The notes beneath the pieces were generated by a model. It was not told the DNA's origin. It was given only the letters and a program-made list of their open reading frames with translations, and ran no database searches. The position numbers and the translations under genes are program-made. From Clostridium sp. AF37-5 (GTDB lineage Bacteria > Bacillota > Clostridia > Lachnospirales > Lachnospiraceae), in NCBI RefSeq assembly GCF_003477605.1, contig NZ_QUDR01000004.1, positions 1 through 64,000 of the forward strand: a stretch of 64,000 bases of DNA, written 5' to 3'. The first letter of the stretch is position 1, and each line of letters begins with the position of its first letter. Below, one piece after another: positions 26,743 through 34,945 of the stretch.

Positions 26743-26823
26743 TGAAATATCCTCACTTTCTACAAATAAATCGTTTCTTACAATGCTATTGTGACCCATT
26801 TTATTGTTTTTATTCGTTTGTTT

Positions 26824-27477
26824 TTATTTGAAAAATTTTTCAATTTCTTCCGGTTTATCGACAATGTAATCGGCACCATGCTCTTCTAAAAAAGTTCTTC
26901 CCCGAAATCCCCAGCTCACACCAATGCAGTCCATTTCACTGGCTTTTGCTGTCGCTAAGTCAACATCCGAATCACCAATATAAACAGCATTTTTCTTATC
27001 ACACCGTAACTCTGCCAATGCCTTATTAACCATATCCGGAGCCGGTTTTTTGCGGATTCCCTTTTCTTCCATCTCTCCTAATGCCACATCAAATAAATTG
27101 TTGAAATAAACCGGTATCAATTCTTTCACAGCAAAATCCGCTTTATTTGAAACAACCGCCATTTTAACTCCTTTTTCTTTCAAATTTTGAAGAAGCGCAA
27201 GAATTCTGGGATACGGTGCAGTTTTATCATGACAATGCTCTCCATAGTAATCCTTAAAATCCGAAAGTGCCTGTTCAAACGCCGGATTTTCTTTCCCGGA
27301 TGGGACAGCACGCTCCATTAACTTTACAATCCCATTTCCCACATACTGACACACCTGCGTAATTGTACAAAGTGGCATTTTGTTTTTTTTAAGTGAATAA
27401 TTCACGGCGTCCGCTAAATCTTCTAATGTATTTAATAACGTTCCATCCAAATCAAAAATTGCTGTCTGATATGACAT
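26824..27477 (-). CDS. gph: HAD-family phosphatase, phosphoglycolate phosphatase-like
   Basis: 217 residues. HAD motif I FDLDGTLLNT (nucleophile Asp in DLDGT), a helical cap (about 15-85), motif II VVSNK, motif III lysine region GIRKKPAPDM and motif IV YIGDSDVDLATA. Closest to phosphoglycolate phosphatase and PpaX/YcjU-like enzymes, so the substrate is uncertain. Divergent from proS. Confidence 0.8.
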   Translation of the reverse strand: MSYQTAIFDLDGTLLNTLEDLADAVNYSLKKNKMPLCTITQVCQYVGNGIVKLMERAVPSGKENPAFEQALSDFKDYYGEHCHDKTAPYPRILALLQNLKEKGVKMAVVSNKADFAVKELIPVYFNNLFDVALGEMEEKGIRKKPAPDMVNKALAELRCDKKNAVYIGDSDVDLATAKASEMDCIGVSWGFRGRTFLEEHGADYIVDKPEEIEKFFK

Positions 27478-27546
27478 ATTCCTTCATCCTTTCTGCATTC
27501 GCTCCAAATTACGCACATTGTACCACTCTCTTTTGGTTTGTGCAAG

Positions 27547-27575
27547 TTGACATTTGCTCGGCTAAATGCTAACAT
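27547..27575 (+). promoter_or_regulatory. Sigma-A promoter of proS, overlapped by a palindrome
   Basis: TTGACA, 17 bases, TAACAT. An imperfect 22-bp inverted repeat (27572-27620) starts inside the -10 box and covers the transcription start, which could act as an operator or as a hairpin at the 5' end of the mRNA. Confidence 0.7.
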
Positions 27576-27650
27576 AAATGTAATTGTTCAAAATCGTTTT
27601 TGAGCACTTACATTTGATGTACGAATTTATTTTTGGAGGAAATGACAATT

Positions 27651-29384
27651 ATGAAACTAGACAAATTAGTAGGCGAACGCTTCAAAGAAAAACCAAGCGA
27701 TTGTGTCATTGAAAGTCATGCACTGATGATGCGCGGCGGCTATATGAAAGATGTAGCCAAGGGAATTTACTCACAATTCACCCCATTAAAGCGCATTTGC
27801 CAGAAAATAGAGACGATTATCCGTGAGGAAATGGATGCCATTGACGGACAGGAAGTTTTGTTCCCGGTTGCTCTTCCGGCCTCTTTGTGGGATGAGTCCG
27901 GACGTTACGAAAGTGTCGGCAGTGAGCTTTTACGTTTTACCGACCGCAACGGCTCAAAAATGGTCTTAGGAATGACTCACGAGGAAGCTGCCGTTCAGCT
28001 TGTCCGCGATTATGCAAAAAGTTATAACAGTTATCCTTTTATGATTTATCAGATTCAGACTAAATTCCGTGATGAAGCACGTCCACGTGCCGGTTTAATC
28101 CGTGTCCGCGAATTTACTATGAAAGATGCTTATTCTTTCCACACTTCACAGGAAGACTTAGAGCGTTATTATCAAATTTGTTATGATGCTTATAACCGCA
28201 TTTTTGCACGTGCCGGTATCCCGGAAGTAGTTACCGTTGCCTCCGACTCCGGTATGATGGGTGGAAGTCTTTCCCATGAATATATGCTCTTAACACCAAT
28301 TGGAGAGGATTCGATTGCCATCTGTTCCGATTGTGATTACCGTGCAAATATGGAAGCTGCTGAATCGGTTATTGAAAATGCGAAAGATGCAGCCGATGAA
28401 CCACTGACAAAAGTTCACACACCTAACATTCACACCATTGAAGAAATCTGTGATTTTCTTCATTCTCCATTGGAGAAATCGTGTAAAGCTGTTGTTTACC
28501 AGAAAAATATGACAGACGATTTTGTTGTTATTTTCATCCGCGGCGATTTAGATGTAAATGAAACCAAATTAACAAACTATCTCGGTGAAGAAGTTCATCC
28601 GGCTGTTATAACAAGCGACTGTGGTCTGAATGCCGGCTATATCGGCCCGGTAAATCTTACCGTAAATGGCAACTACACCGTGCTTTATGACAAATCACTT
28701 CAGGGAACAAATAATTTATCCTGTGGTGCCAACGAAGAAGAATATCATTACACGGGACTCTGCATGGAGCGTGATGTTGTCGATGCCGAATATGTGGATT
28801 TAGCAAAAATCGTTGATGGCGGCATCTGCCCACACTGTGGTAAAAAGACCATCCACATTTCCCGCGGTATTGAAGTAGGAAACATCTTCCAGCTCGGAAC
28901 GAAATATACAAAATCTATGAATATGCAGTATTTGGATGCGGATGGCGAATCCCATTATCCAATTATGGGCTGTTATGGTATTGGCGTTGGACGTCTTGCT
29001 GCTTCTGTCTGTGAAGCACATCACGATGACTACGGTCCGGTATGGCCGATTACCATTGCCCCATGGCAGGTTCACCTGTGCTGTCTGCGTGCAGACGATG
29101 CCGAAGCAAAAGCTTTTGCTGATGAATTATATGCAAGTCTGCAGAAAGAACACATTGAAGTTATTTATGACGACCGAAATGTCCGCCCGGGTGTTATGTT
29201 CTCTGACGCAGATTTACTTGGTGTTCCGATTCGTCTTGTAGTCAGCCCAAGAAATATGAAAGATGCAGTTGTAGAGCTTTCCAGCCGTGATAAGTCTGTA
29301 CAGGATAAAGTTGCACTTGCTGATGTTGTACCAGCAGTAAAAGAATTGATTGCTAAGATGACAAAAGAAATTGAATCAAAATAA
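27651..29384 (+). CDS. proS: Prolyl-tRNA synthetase (bacterial type, with editing domain)
   Basis: 577 residues. Class II core with motif 2 around TKFRDEARPRAGLIRVREF and motif 3 GCYGIGVGRL, an inserted editing domain (about 220-390) that hydrolyses Ala-tRNA-Pro, and a C-terminal anticodon domain (from WPITIAPWQVHL). The ATG at 27651 is used since GGAGG ends 11 bases before it; the ATG three codons upstream lies only 2 bases from that site. The leader is too short for a T-box. A strong terminator follows. Confidence 0.96.
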   Translation: MKLDKLVGERFKEKPSDCVIESHALMMRGGYMKDVAKGIYSQFTPLKRICQKIETIIREEMDAIDGQEVLFPVALPASLWDESGRYESVGSELLRFTDRNGSKMVLGMTHEEAAVQLVRDYAKSYNSYPFMIYQIQTKFRDEARPRAGLIRVREFTMKDAYSFHTSQEDLERYYQICYDAYNRIFARAGIPEVVTVASDSGMMGGSLSHEYMLLTPIGEDSIAICSDCDYRANMEAAESVIENAKDAADEPLTKVHTPNIHTIEEICDFLHSPLEKSCKAVVYQKNMTDDFVVIFIRGDLDVNETKLTNYLGEEVHPAVITSDCGLNAGYIGPVNLTVNGNYTVLYDKSLQGTNNLSCGANEEEYHYTGLCMERDVVDAEYVDLAKIVDGGICPHCGKKTIHISRGIEVGNIFQLGTKYTKSMNMQYLDADGESHYPIMGCYGIGVGRLAASVCEAHHDDYGPVWPITIAPWQVHLCCLRADDAEAKAFADELYASLQKEHIEVIYDDRNVRPGVMFSDADLLGVPIRLVVSPRNMKDAVVELSSRDKSVQDKVALADVVPAVKELIAKMTKEIESK

Positions 29385-29395
29385 CAAAAAAAATG

Positions 29396-29430
29396 AAGCC
29401 GGTCTGCGAAAAAGCGAACCGGCTTTTTTT
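29396..29430. terminator. Bidirectional terminator between proS and carD
   Basis: AAGCCGGT and ACCGGCTT pair around a 14-base loop and are flanked by an A-run on the left and a T-run on the right, ending both proS and the converging carD-like gene. Confidence 0.92.
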
Positions 29431-29444
29431 CATAATAAATTCAT

Positions 29445-29948
29445 TTACTCTCCACGAATCTGTGCTACAAAATACTCCTCTGCTTCTCCCTTTGTCATTT
29501 CAAAAGGAATTGCTAATTCACCAAACAAATTATCCTCTGCCATATGCAGATAACGCTCATCACTTGTTGTTGCTTTTTTTCCTTTTTGTAATCTGGCCTG
29601 ATTTCTCTGATAAGACGTCTTAATCAGTTTAACCCACTGTCTGCTGTCACAGGAACGGAGTGCCTCTTTGTACACCTCTTCCCGCTTCTTATCGTTCTCT
29701 ACCCAGAGTGTCTCAATTTCGTCCCACTCTTTTAATAATGTCTCTGCTTCTTTTTTCGTCATAACCGGACGTGTTACTACTCTTTTTCCATCCGTTGGTA
29801 CAAACAGTTTACTGCCCGAAGTATAAATCGGAACCAGCGTATAATACGTGCGCTGTGGGGCACCATCTATGCCATCCATATTTTGAATCGATTCTACCCG
29901 GCAGACTCCACTATTCCCATGCACTACATAGTCTCCTATTTCAAACAA
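29445..29948 (-). CDS. CarD family transcription regulator
   Basis: 167 residues. The N-terminal CarD/TRCF RNA-polymerase-interaction fold is plain (FEIGDYVVHGNSGVCRVESI, then YYTLVPIYTSGSKLFVPTD), followed by a helical DNA-binding half. Proteins of this family bind the RNA polymerase beta subunit and stabilise open complexes, often at rRNA promoters. The start is a TTG at 29948, supported by AAAGGATGG upstream and by the family N-terminus. Transcribed from an extended -10 promoter; convergent with proS. Confidence 0.88.
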   Translation of the reverse strand: MFEIGDYVVHGNSGVCRVESIQNMDGIDGAPQRTYYTLVPIYTSGSKLFVPTDGKRVVTRPVMTKKEAETLLKEWDEIETLWVENDKKREEVYKEALRSCDSRQWVKLIKTSYQRNQARLQKGKKATTSDERYLHMAEDNLFGELAIPFEMTKGEAEEYFVAQIRGE

Positions 29949-30017
29949 GTCTATCCATCCTTTCTGCCGACTGCGCCACGACTATAAGAGGCGCTTATAT
30001 TTTCTGTCTACACTATT

Positions 30018-30046
30018 AGTATACCACTTTTTTGCTGTTATCGTAA
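30018..30046 (-). promoter_or_regulatory. Extended -10 promoter of the carD-like gene
   Basis: On the minus strand TTACGA, 17 bases, TATACT preceded by TGG (extended -10 TGn). It lies 70 bp before the TTG start. Confidence 0.65.
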
Positions 30047-30090
30047 GATTTTTTTTAATTTCTTTTTGATACCTTTTTGATATTCGTTTG

Positions 30091-30194
30091 GGGTAAGTGC
30101 TTGATGGTTGTTTTTTAGGGTCCGTAAATTAGTCGAAAATGTTTTGCGACTAATTTACTGGAATCCTAAAAGATTAGCATCAAACACTTGGCAC
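30091..30194. repeat. Imperfect palindrome, copy B of the repeat family
   Basis: A 104-bp stem-loop related to 16546-16754. The right arm TTACTGGAA, 9 bases, ATTAGCATCAAACACTTGG, CAC differs from copy A at only two positions in its last 22 bases. The left arm has AAGTGCTTGATG and GTTTTTT, as in copy A. TCCGTAAA on the left faces TCCAGTAAA (complemented) on the right, the same one-base bulge. The centre is a short AAAATGTTTT loop where copy A has about 100 bp more. It occupies the 450-bp gap between carD and fabZ, where I see no gene. Confidence 0.8.
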
Positions 30195-30289
30195 AAACTT
30201 CCCACTAAAAACTAGTTAAGCATTATTTGGTCGTTTGGCGACACATCCCCCTCTCTCTTTTACAAAAGCACAGTCGAACAATACAGTTA

Positions 30290-30377
30290 AAATAGAAAAA
30301 AAGAAATTCAATTGGCGAGAGACTATAATGTGAAACATTATCCTGTCTCAAGACAAATGAATTTCTTTTTTCTATTT
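30290..30377. terminator. Long palindromic terminator after fabZ
   Basis: AAATAGAAAAAAAGAAATTCA-type left arm pairs with TGAATTTCTTTTTTCTATTT on the right, and an inner stem (AGAC.ATAATGT with ACATTAT...GTCT) closes around GAA. On the minus strand it follows the last fab gene and provides a T-rich 3' side. Confidence 0.75.
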
Positions 30378-30402
30378 CATAATTATATTATTTCGACGCC
30401 TT

Positions 30403-30837
30403 TTACTTAGCATCCGTACACATAAAGCTGATTTCTGCTTCTGCTGCTAATTTACCATCTACTGTTGCAACTGCTTTGCCAATGCCCATTGGTCCTTTGC
30501 ATTTAATAATTTCTGTCTCTAAGCGCAGACGGTCGCCCGGAATTACCTGCTTTCTGAATTTGGCATTTTTGATTCCGCCAAAGAAGGCAAGTTTCCCTTT
30601 GTTTTCCGGAAGGCTTAATACTGCAATCGCGCCAACCTGAGCCAATGCCTCAATGATTAACACACCCGGCATTACCGGCTGCTGTGGAAAATGGCCCTGA
30701 AAAAATGGCTCGTTCATCGTTACATTTTTATATCCTACCGCTCTTACTCCCGGCTCCATCTCTTCGACGCAGTCAACTAAGAGGAACGGATAACGGTGTG
30801 GGATAATCTTTTGAATATCGTTGATATCTAATAACAT
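30403..30837 (-). CDS. fabZ: 3-hydroxyacyl-ACP dehydratase FabZ
   Basis: 144 residues, hot-dog fold. [19 protein letters not shown] and the active-site [20 protein letters not shown] (His and Glu) are standard. Removes water from 3-hydroxyacyl-ACP in the fatty-acid elongation cycle. Last gene of acpP-fabD-fabG-fabF-fabZ, followed by a terminator. Confidence 0.96.
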   Translation of the reverse strand: MLLDINDIQKIIPHRYPFLLVDCVEEMEPGVRAVGYKNVTMNEPFFQGHFPQQPVMPGVLIIEALAQVGAIAVLSLPENKGKLAFFGGIKNAKFRKQVIPGDRLRLETEIIKCKGPMGIGKAVATVDGKLAAEAEISFMCTDAK

Positions 30838-30858
30838 TTCGTTTTTCCCTTCCGTTTT

Positions 30859-32094
30859 TTATTCTGCAAATGCCTTGAAAATCAATACAGCATTATGTCC
30901 ACCAAATCCAAGAGAGTTACTCAGTGCTACATCAACTTTTGTTTCAACAGCCTCTTTCGGACAATCCAAATCACATTCCGGATCCTGATTTACAAGACCA
31001 ATATTGGCATGTACATAGTTTTCCATAATAGATTTTACACAAGTAATTGCCTCAACACCACCGGCAGCACCAAGCAGATGTCCTACCATGGATTTTGTTG
31101 AATTAACTTTACACTGGTAAGCCGCATCTCCCATCGCAAGTTTAATTGCCTTAGTCTCGAATGCATCATTCATGTGTGTGCTGGTTCCGTGTGCATTGAT
31201 ATAATCAATATCTTCCGGTTTGATGCCCGCATCTTTGATTGCAAACTCAATTGCTTTTGCATCGCCGCTTCCGTCGTCAATCGGTGCTGTCAGATGATGT
31301 GCATCACTCGTTGCACCATAACCAACAACTTCTGCGTAAATATGAGCACCACGTGCTTTGGCATGCTCTAATTCTTCAAGAACTAAAATACCAGCACCTT
31401 CACCCATAACAAATCCACCACGGTCTACATCAAACGGAATCGAAGCTCTTTTCGGGTCATCTGTTGTATTCAATGCATTCAATCCGGTAAATCCGGCAAC
31501 ACCAAGCTCGGTAATCGCACCTTCTGAGCCACCGGCAACCATAACATCTGCCTCACCATATTGAATGGATCGGTATCCCTCACCGATACAGTGAGTACCT
31601 GTTGCACAAGCTGTTACCACGTTGATATTTTTACCTTTTAACCCAAACTGAATTGAAATATTTCCGGCTGCCATATTGGAAATGAGCATCGGAATCATAA
31701 GCGGAGCTACACGGTTTGGTCCTTTTGTCAAAATTTTCTCATAATTTTTCTGCACACACTGAAGACTTCCAATTCCACAGCCGACGCTGCATCCTACCAT
31801 AAATGGATCTTCCTTTTCCATATCCAGTCCACTGTCTTCAAGTGCCTCTTTTGCAGCTACAACCGCATACTGTGCAAAATCTTCCATACGTCGTGCGGAT
31901 TTTTTATCCATCGCAATCGTCGGATCAAAATCTTTAACCTCTGCAGCCAAATGTGCTTTGTAATCGGTTGTGTCAAACTTCGTAATTGGTCCGATTCCAA
32001 CGGTTCCTTTTTTTACATTTTCCCAAAAATCTTTTACATTATTTCCGATTGGGGTTACTGCACCCATACCGGTAACTACAACTCGTCTACTCAT
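30859..32094 (-). CDS. fabF: 3-oxoacyl-ACP synthase II (FabF)
   Basis: 411 residues, thiolase fold condensing enzyme. Catalytic Cys in VVTACATGTHCIG, His in NAHGTSTHMND and His in MVGHLLGAAG give the C-H-H triad of KAS I/II. Extends acyl-ACP with malonyl-ACP. ATG at 32094 (MSRRVVVTGMG) lies 5 bases after GGAGG; the four extra upstream codons include the ribosome site itself. fabH, the initiating enzyme, is not in this cluster. Confidence 0.95.
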   Translation of the reverse strand: MSRRVVVTGMGAVTPIGNNVKDFWENVKKGTVGIGPITKFDTTDYKAHLAAEVKDFDPTIAMDKKSARRMEDFAQYAVVAAKEALEDSGLDMEKEDPFMVGCSVGCGIGSLQCVQKNYEKILTKGPNRVAPLMIPMLISNMAAGNISIQFGLKGKNINVVTACATGTHCIGEGYRSIQYGEADVMVAGGSEGAITELGVAGFTGLNALNTTDDPKRASIPFDVDRGGFVMGEGAGILVLEELEHAKARGAHIYAEVVGYGATSDAHHLTAPIDDGSGDAKAIEFAIKDAGIKPEDIDYINAHGTSTHMNDAFETKAIKLAMGDAAYQCKVNSTKSMVGHLLGAAGGVEAITCVKSIMENYVHANIGLVNQDPECDLDCPKEAVETKVDVALSNSLGFGGHNAVLIFKAFAE

Positions 32095-32114
32095 TCTTTC
32101 CTCCATTCATTTTG

Positions 32115-32858
32115 TTACATCGCAATACCGCCATCGACACACAATACCTGTCCGGTAATGTATTTTGCACGGTCAGACGCTAAAAATACAACTGCTTCCG
32201 CTACATCTTCTACCGTACCAAATGCACCGAGCGGAATCGTTTTACATGCTTCTTCTTTTACCGCATCCGAAAGCTTGTCCGTCATCTCTGTTGCAATAAA
32301 TCCAGGTGCTACTGCATTTACTGTGATACCACGGGATGACAATTCTTTTGCCGTCGCTTTGGTAAGACCAATTACACCGGCTTTGGAAGCGGAATAATTT
32401 GCCTGTCCCATATTACCGATAATACCCGATACGGAAGCCATGTTAATAATACGTCCCTGACGCTGTTTCATCATCGGACGCGTCACAAATTTAATGCCAT
32501 TGAATACACCGGCAAGGTTTGTCTGAATAACATCCTGAAATTCCTCTTCCGACATTTTCATAATCAGATTATCTCTTGTAATTCCGGCATTATTTACCAA
32601 AATATCAATTCTTCCATATTCTTTTACTACGCCGCCAAAAAATTCTTTTGCCTGATCAAAATCGCTGACATTGCACTGAATGGCTTTTGCTTTCCCACCA
32701 TCTTTTTCAATCTCAGAAACAACTTCGTCGGCACGCTCTTTGGAACCATTATAATTAACAATTACCATTGCACCTTCGCGGGCAAGCGCTTTTGCAGTTG
32801 CTCTTCCGATTCCTCTGCTGGCACCGGTAACGACTGCTATTTTGTCCTGTAATAACAT
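32115..32858 (-). CDS. fabG: 3-oxoacyl-ACP reductase FabG
   Basis: 247 residues, short-chain dehydrogenase. NADPH-binding [21 protein letters not shown], catalytic Ser/Tyr/Lys (SVSG, YSASKAG) and a C-terminal [13 protein letters not shown] typical of FabG. Reduces 3-oxoacyl-ACP. Lies between fabD and fabF with short gaps. Confidence 0.95.
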   Translation of the reverse strand: MLLQDKIAVVTGASRGIGRATAKALAREGAMVIVNYNGSKERADEVVSEIEKDGGKAKAIQCNVSDFDQAKEFFGGVVKEYGRIDILVNNAGITRDNLIMKMSEEEFQDVIQTNLAGVFNGIKFVTRPMMKQRQGRIINMASVSGIIGNMGQANYSASKAGVIGLTKATAKELSSRGITVNAVAPGFIATEMTDKLSDAVKEEACKTIPLGAFGTVEDVAEAVVFLASDRAKYITGQVLCVDGGIAM

Positions 32859-32880
32859 ACTGCCTCTCTTTCATAAAGCA

Positions 32881-33813
32881 CTATTTGAGCGCTTCTACAA
32901 CCTTGTCAATATCTTCCATTGTTGCCACATTATATGTAGTCAGTTCCTTGCCAATGGCTTTGGCAATTTTTTTATTAAATCCTGCCAATGTTCTTCCCGG
33001 TCCAATCTCGATAAAGGTATCAACACCGTTTTCTACCATCTTTTCCACTGACTGCTGCCAACGTACCGAATGGCTGACCTGACTTACAAGACGAGGCATA
33101 ATGTCTGCCTGCTCTGTAATATAGGAAGCGTCTACATTTGCCACATAAGGAATCTGCGGTTTTTCAATCGTAAGTTCTTTTAATACAGCCTCTAATTTTT
33201 CACCGGCTCCTGTAAGAAGGCTTGAGTGAAATGGTCCGCTTACGTTTAAAAGAACGGCTCTTTTTGCTCCGGCCTCTTTTAATTTGTCTGCTGCCTGTTT
33301 TACCTGTTCAGTCTCTCCGGAAATTACAATCTGTCCCGGACAGTTATAGTTTGCAACCTGAACTTTATCAAACTCTTCAATATTTTTATCAATCTCTGCA
33401 GCATCCATACCAAGAATTGCTGCCATAGTACCTTTTCCTGCCGGTACTTCTTCCTGCATGAAAATACCACGTTTACGAACTGCTTTTGCAGCATCTACAA
33501 AATTCATAGAACCTGCTGCTACTAACGCACAGTATTCACCAAGGCTAAGTCCGGCTGCCACATCCGCCTTTACACCTCTGGTTTTCAATTCTTCCATAAT
33601 TGCCACACTGGTTGTAAGAAGACATACCTGCGTAAATTCTGTAATATTAATGTCGTTATTTTCTTCAAAACAAAGTGCTTTCAAGTCCAAATCAACTGCC
33701 TTAGATGCCTGTTCAAACACATCTTTTGCCACTGCTGAATTTTCATAAACATTTTGTCCCATTCCTACCACCTGTGCTCCCTGTCCGGGGAAGACAAATG
33801 CAATTTTACCCAT
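32881..33813 (-). CDS. fabD: Malonyl CoA-ACP transacylase FabD
   Basis: 310 residues. FPGQGAQVVGMG at the N-terminus, nucleophile Ser in GLSLGEYCAL, the substrate Arg in AVRKRG, and the histidine in GPFHSSLL are the family landmarks. Loads malonyl onto ACP. Separated from acpP by a 146-bp gap holding a 13-bp inverted repeat, so acpP and fabD may be expressed at different levels. Confidence 0.95.
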   Translation of the reverse strand: MGKIAFVFPGQGAQVVGMGQNVYENSAVAKDVFEQASKAVDLDLKALCFEENNDINITEFTQVCLLTTSVAIMEELKTRGVKADVAAGLSLGEYCALVAAGSMNFVDAAKAVRKRGIFMQEEVPAGKGTMAAILGMDAAEIDKNIEEFDKVQVANYNCPGQIVISGETEQVKQAADKLKEAGAKRAVLLNVSGPFHSSLLTGAGEKLEAVLKELTIEKPQIPYVANVDASYITEQADIMPRLVSQVSHSVRWQQSVEKMVENGVDTFIEIGPGRTLAGFNKKIAKAIGKELTTYNVATMEDIDKVVEALK

Positions 33814-33879
33814 AGTTCTATCCTAGCCTTTCTTTCATCATTCTCTCATCATTGGTGCGTATACATTGCACTCTAAAAC

Positions 33880-33926
33880 ATTGACACCAAGAGAAGCGGA
33901 CTATGTCAAACCTTCTTGGTGTCAAT
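33880..33926 (-). promoter_or_regulatory. 13-bp inverted repeat between acpP and fabD
   Basis: ATTGACACCAAGA and its exact complement are separated by 21 bases. As RNA it would form a stable hairpin without a T-run, so it is not a plain terminator; it may protect or process the acpP mRNA, or be a protein site. A smaller stem (ACCTG/CAGGT, 33931-33945) lies next to it. Confidence 0.65.
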
Positions 33927-33959
33927 CTTGACCTGTTTATCAGGTTATGTGCAATTGTT

Positions 33960-34190
33960 TTACTCTACACCTTTGCTCTTTAAGAAATTAATTACGTCGC
34001 CTACTGTGTTGATGCTTTCCAAATCATCCGTAGGAATCTCAACATCATACTCCTCTTCAAGAGCCATGATCAATTCATAGAGATCAAGAGAATCTGCTCC
34101 CAAATCATCTTTGAAAGAAGATGCTTCTGTGATGCTGTCTGCATCTACGCTCAACTGATCTGCGATAAGTTCCTGCATTTTTTCTAACAT
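33960..34190 (-). CDS. acpP: Acyl carrier protein
   Basis: 76 residues, acidic, with the phosphopantetheine serine in LGADSLDLYEL (Ser34). Carries the growing acyl chain for the fab enzymes downstream. AAGGAG precedes the ATG; first gene of the operon behind a consensus promoter. Confidence 0.96.
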   Translation of the reverse strand: MLEKMQELIADQLSVDADSITEASSFKDDLGADSLDLYELIMALEEEYDVEIPTDDLESINTVGDVINFLKSKGVE

Positions 34191-34231
34191 AATACGATTT
34201 CTCCTTTTTACTTAAATTCTTTTTTTATTCG

Positions 34232-34250
34232 TTCAAAAATATACTTTGAA
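34232..34250. promoter_or_regulatory. Possible operator at the acpP start site
   Basis: TTCAAAAATATACTTTGAA is an imperfect 19-bp palindrome lying just after the -10 box of the acpP promoter, where a bound repressor would block initiation. FabT (a MarR-type regulator) sites contain TTTGA/TCAAA halves, but I cannot tell which regulator, if any, binds here. Confidence 0.4.
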
Positions 34251-34259
34251 TCACCATGT

Positions 34260-34288
34260 ATTGTAGCGTATCCACATACGTTTGTCAA
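34260..34288 (-). promoter_or_regulatory. Sigma-A promoter of the acpP-fab operon
   Basis: On the minus strand TTGACA, 17 bases, TACAAT. The spacer contains a small palindrome (CGTAT-GTGG-ATACG). Confidence 0.88.
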
Positions 34289-34299
34289 GATTTTTCCAT

Positions 34300-34596
34300 T
34301 TATATAAACTGGAGTGTAAAACAAACCACCGCCGCCAAGGTAAGCAGCACATAAAAAACGATTGCTTTCTTCCTCTCCGGATAGGCTTTCAGGGCATTTA
34401 AAACAAACAGCACAATAACAATTCCAAGCTCCGTTTTTAACATCCAGCCCTTATTCATCCCCATGCCCACATCGATAATGATAAAGATTAACAATATGGC
34501 AGTCAGTATACTTTGTAAAATCATGAGCACTTTTTCTTTCTGTCTCATAAGCCCCCACGCGCCTGCCATATCCTGCGAAAATTTTCTATCTGCCAT
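34300..34596 (-). CDS. Small membrane protein of unknown function
   Basis: 98 residues with three predicted membrane helices (about 24-42, 56-68 and 76-97) and a charged N-terminus. I do not recognise a family. AAGGAG precedes the ATG. It lies between tRNA-Thr and acpP; the 34618-34655 hairpin separates it from the tRNA. Confidence 0.65.
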   Translation of the reverse strand: MADRKFSQDMAGAWGLMRQKEKVLMILQSILTAILLIFIIIDVGMGMNKGWMLKTELGIVIVLFVLNALKAYPERKKAIVFYVLLTLAAVVCFTLQFI

Positions 34597-34617
34597 TTAT
34601 TTCTCCTTTCTTATTGA

Positions 34618-34655
34618 AACTGCCTGCATCCACTTTACTGTAAATGCAGGCAGTT
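34618..34655 (-). terminator. Hairpin after tRNA-Thr
   Basis: AACTGCCTGCAT and ATGCAGGCAGTT form a perfect 12-bp stem. The minus-strand 3' side (TTTCAATAAG) has few T, so termination may be weak. Confidence 0.55.
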
Positions 34656-34699
34656 CGAAAATAGTATACAAAATAGTATATTGTAAACAAAATAAAGGA

Positions 34700-34772
34700 A
34701 GCTTCGAAAGGGACTTGAACCCTCGACCCCTTCATTACGAGTGAAGTGCTCTACCGACTGAGCTATCGAAGC
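34700..34772 (-). tRNA. tRNA-Thr (anticodon CGU)
   Basis: The minus strand folds into a cloverleaf: acceptor GCTTCGA with TCGAAGC, D-loop AGCTCAGTCGGTAGAGC, anticodon stem CTTCA/TGAAG around loop CTCGTAA (anticodon CGT), and T-arm GAGGGTTCAAGTCCCTT. CCA is not encoded. Reads ACG threonine codons. Own promoter and a following hairpin suggest a single-gene unit. Confidence 0.95.
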
Positions 34773-34797
34773 ACACGGTGTATAACCGACAGAATAT

Positions 34798-34826
34798 ATA
34801 ATACACATTCCTAATTTTTTTGTCAA
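34798..34826 (-). promoter_or_regulatory. Sigma-A promoter of tRNA-Thr
   Basis: On the minus strand TTGACA, 17 bases, TATTAT, about 25 bp before the tRNA. The gap 34827-34945 behind htpG has an imperfect CACC/GGTG stem but no gene. Confidence 0.82.
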
Positions 34827-34945
34827 GTAATTCATTCATACTTTTGGTCATTTTTTTCAAATAAGCAAAGACACCCACCGACACATAAAAAGCAAGTCCT
34901 GCCTCTCATGCACCGGTGGTGCTCTCCTAATCATAATACCTTACA

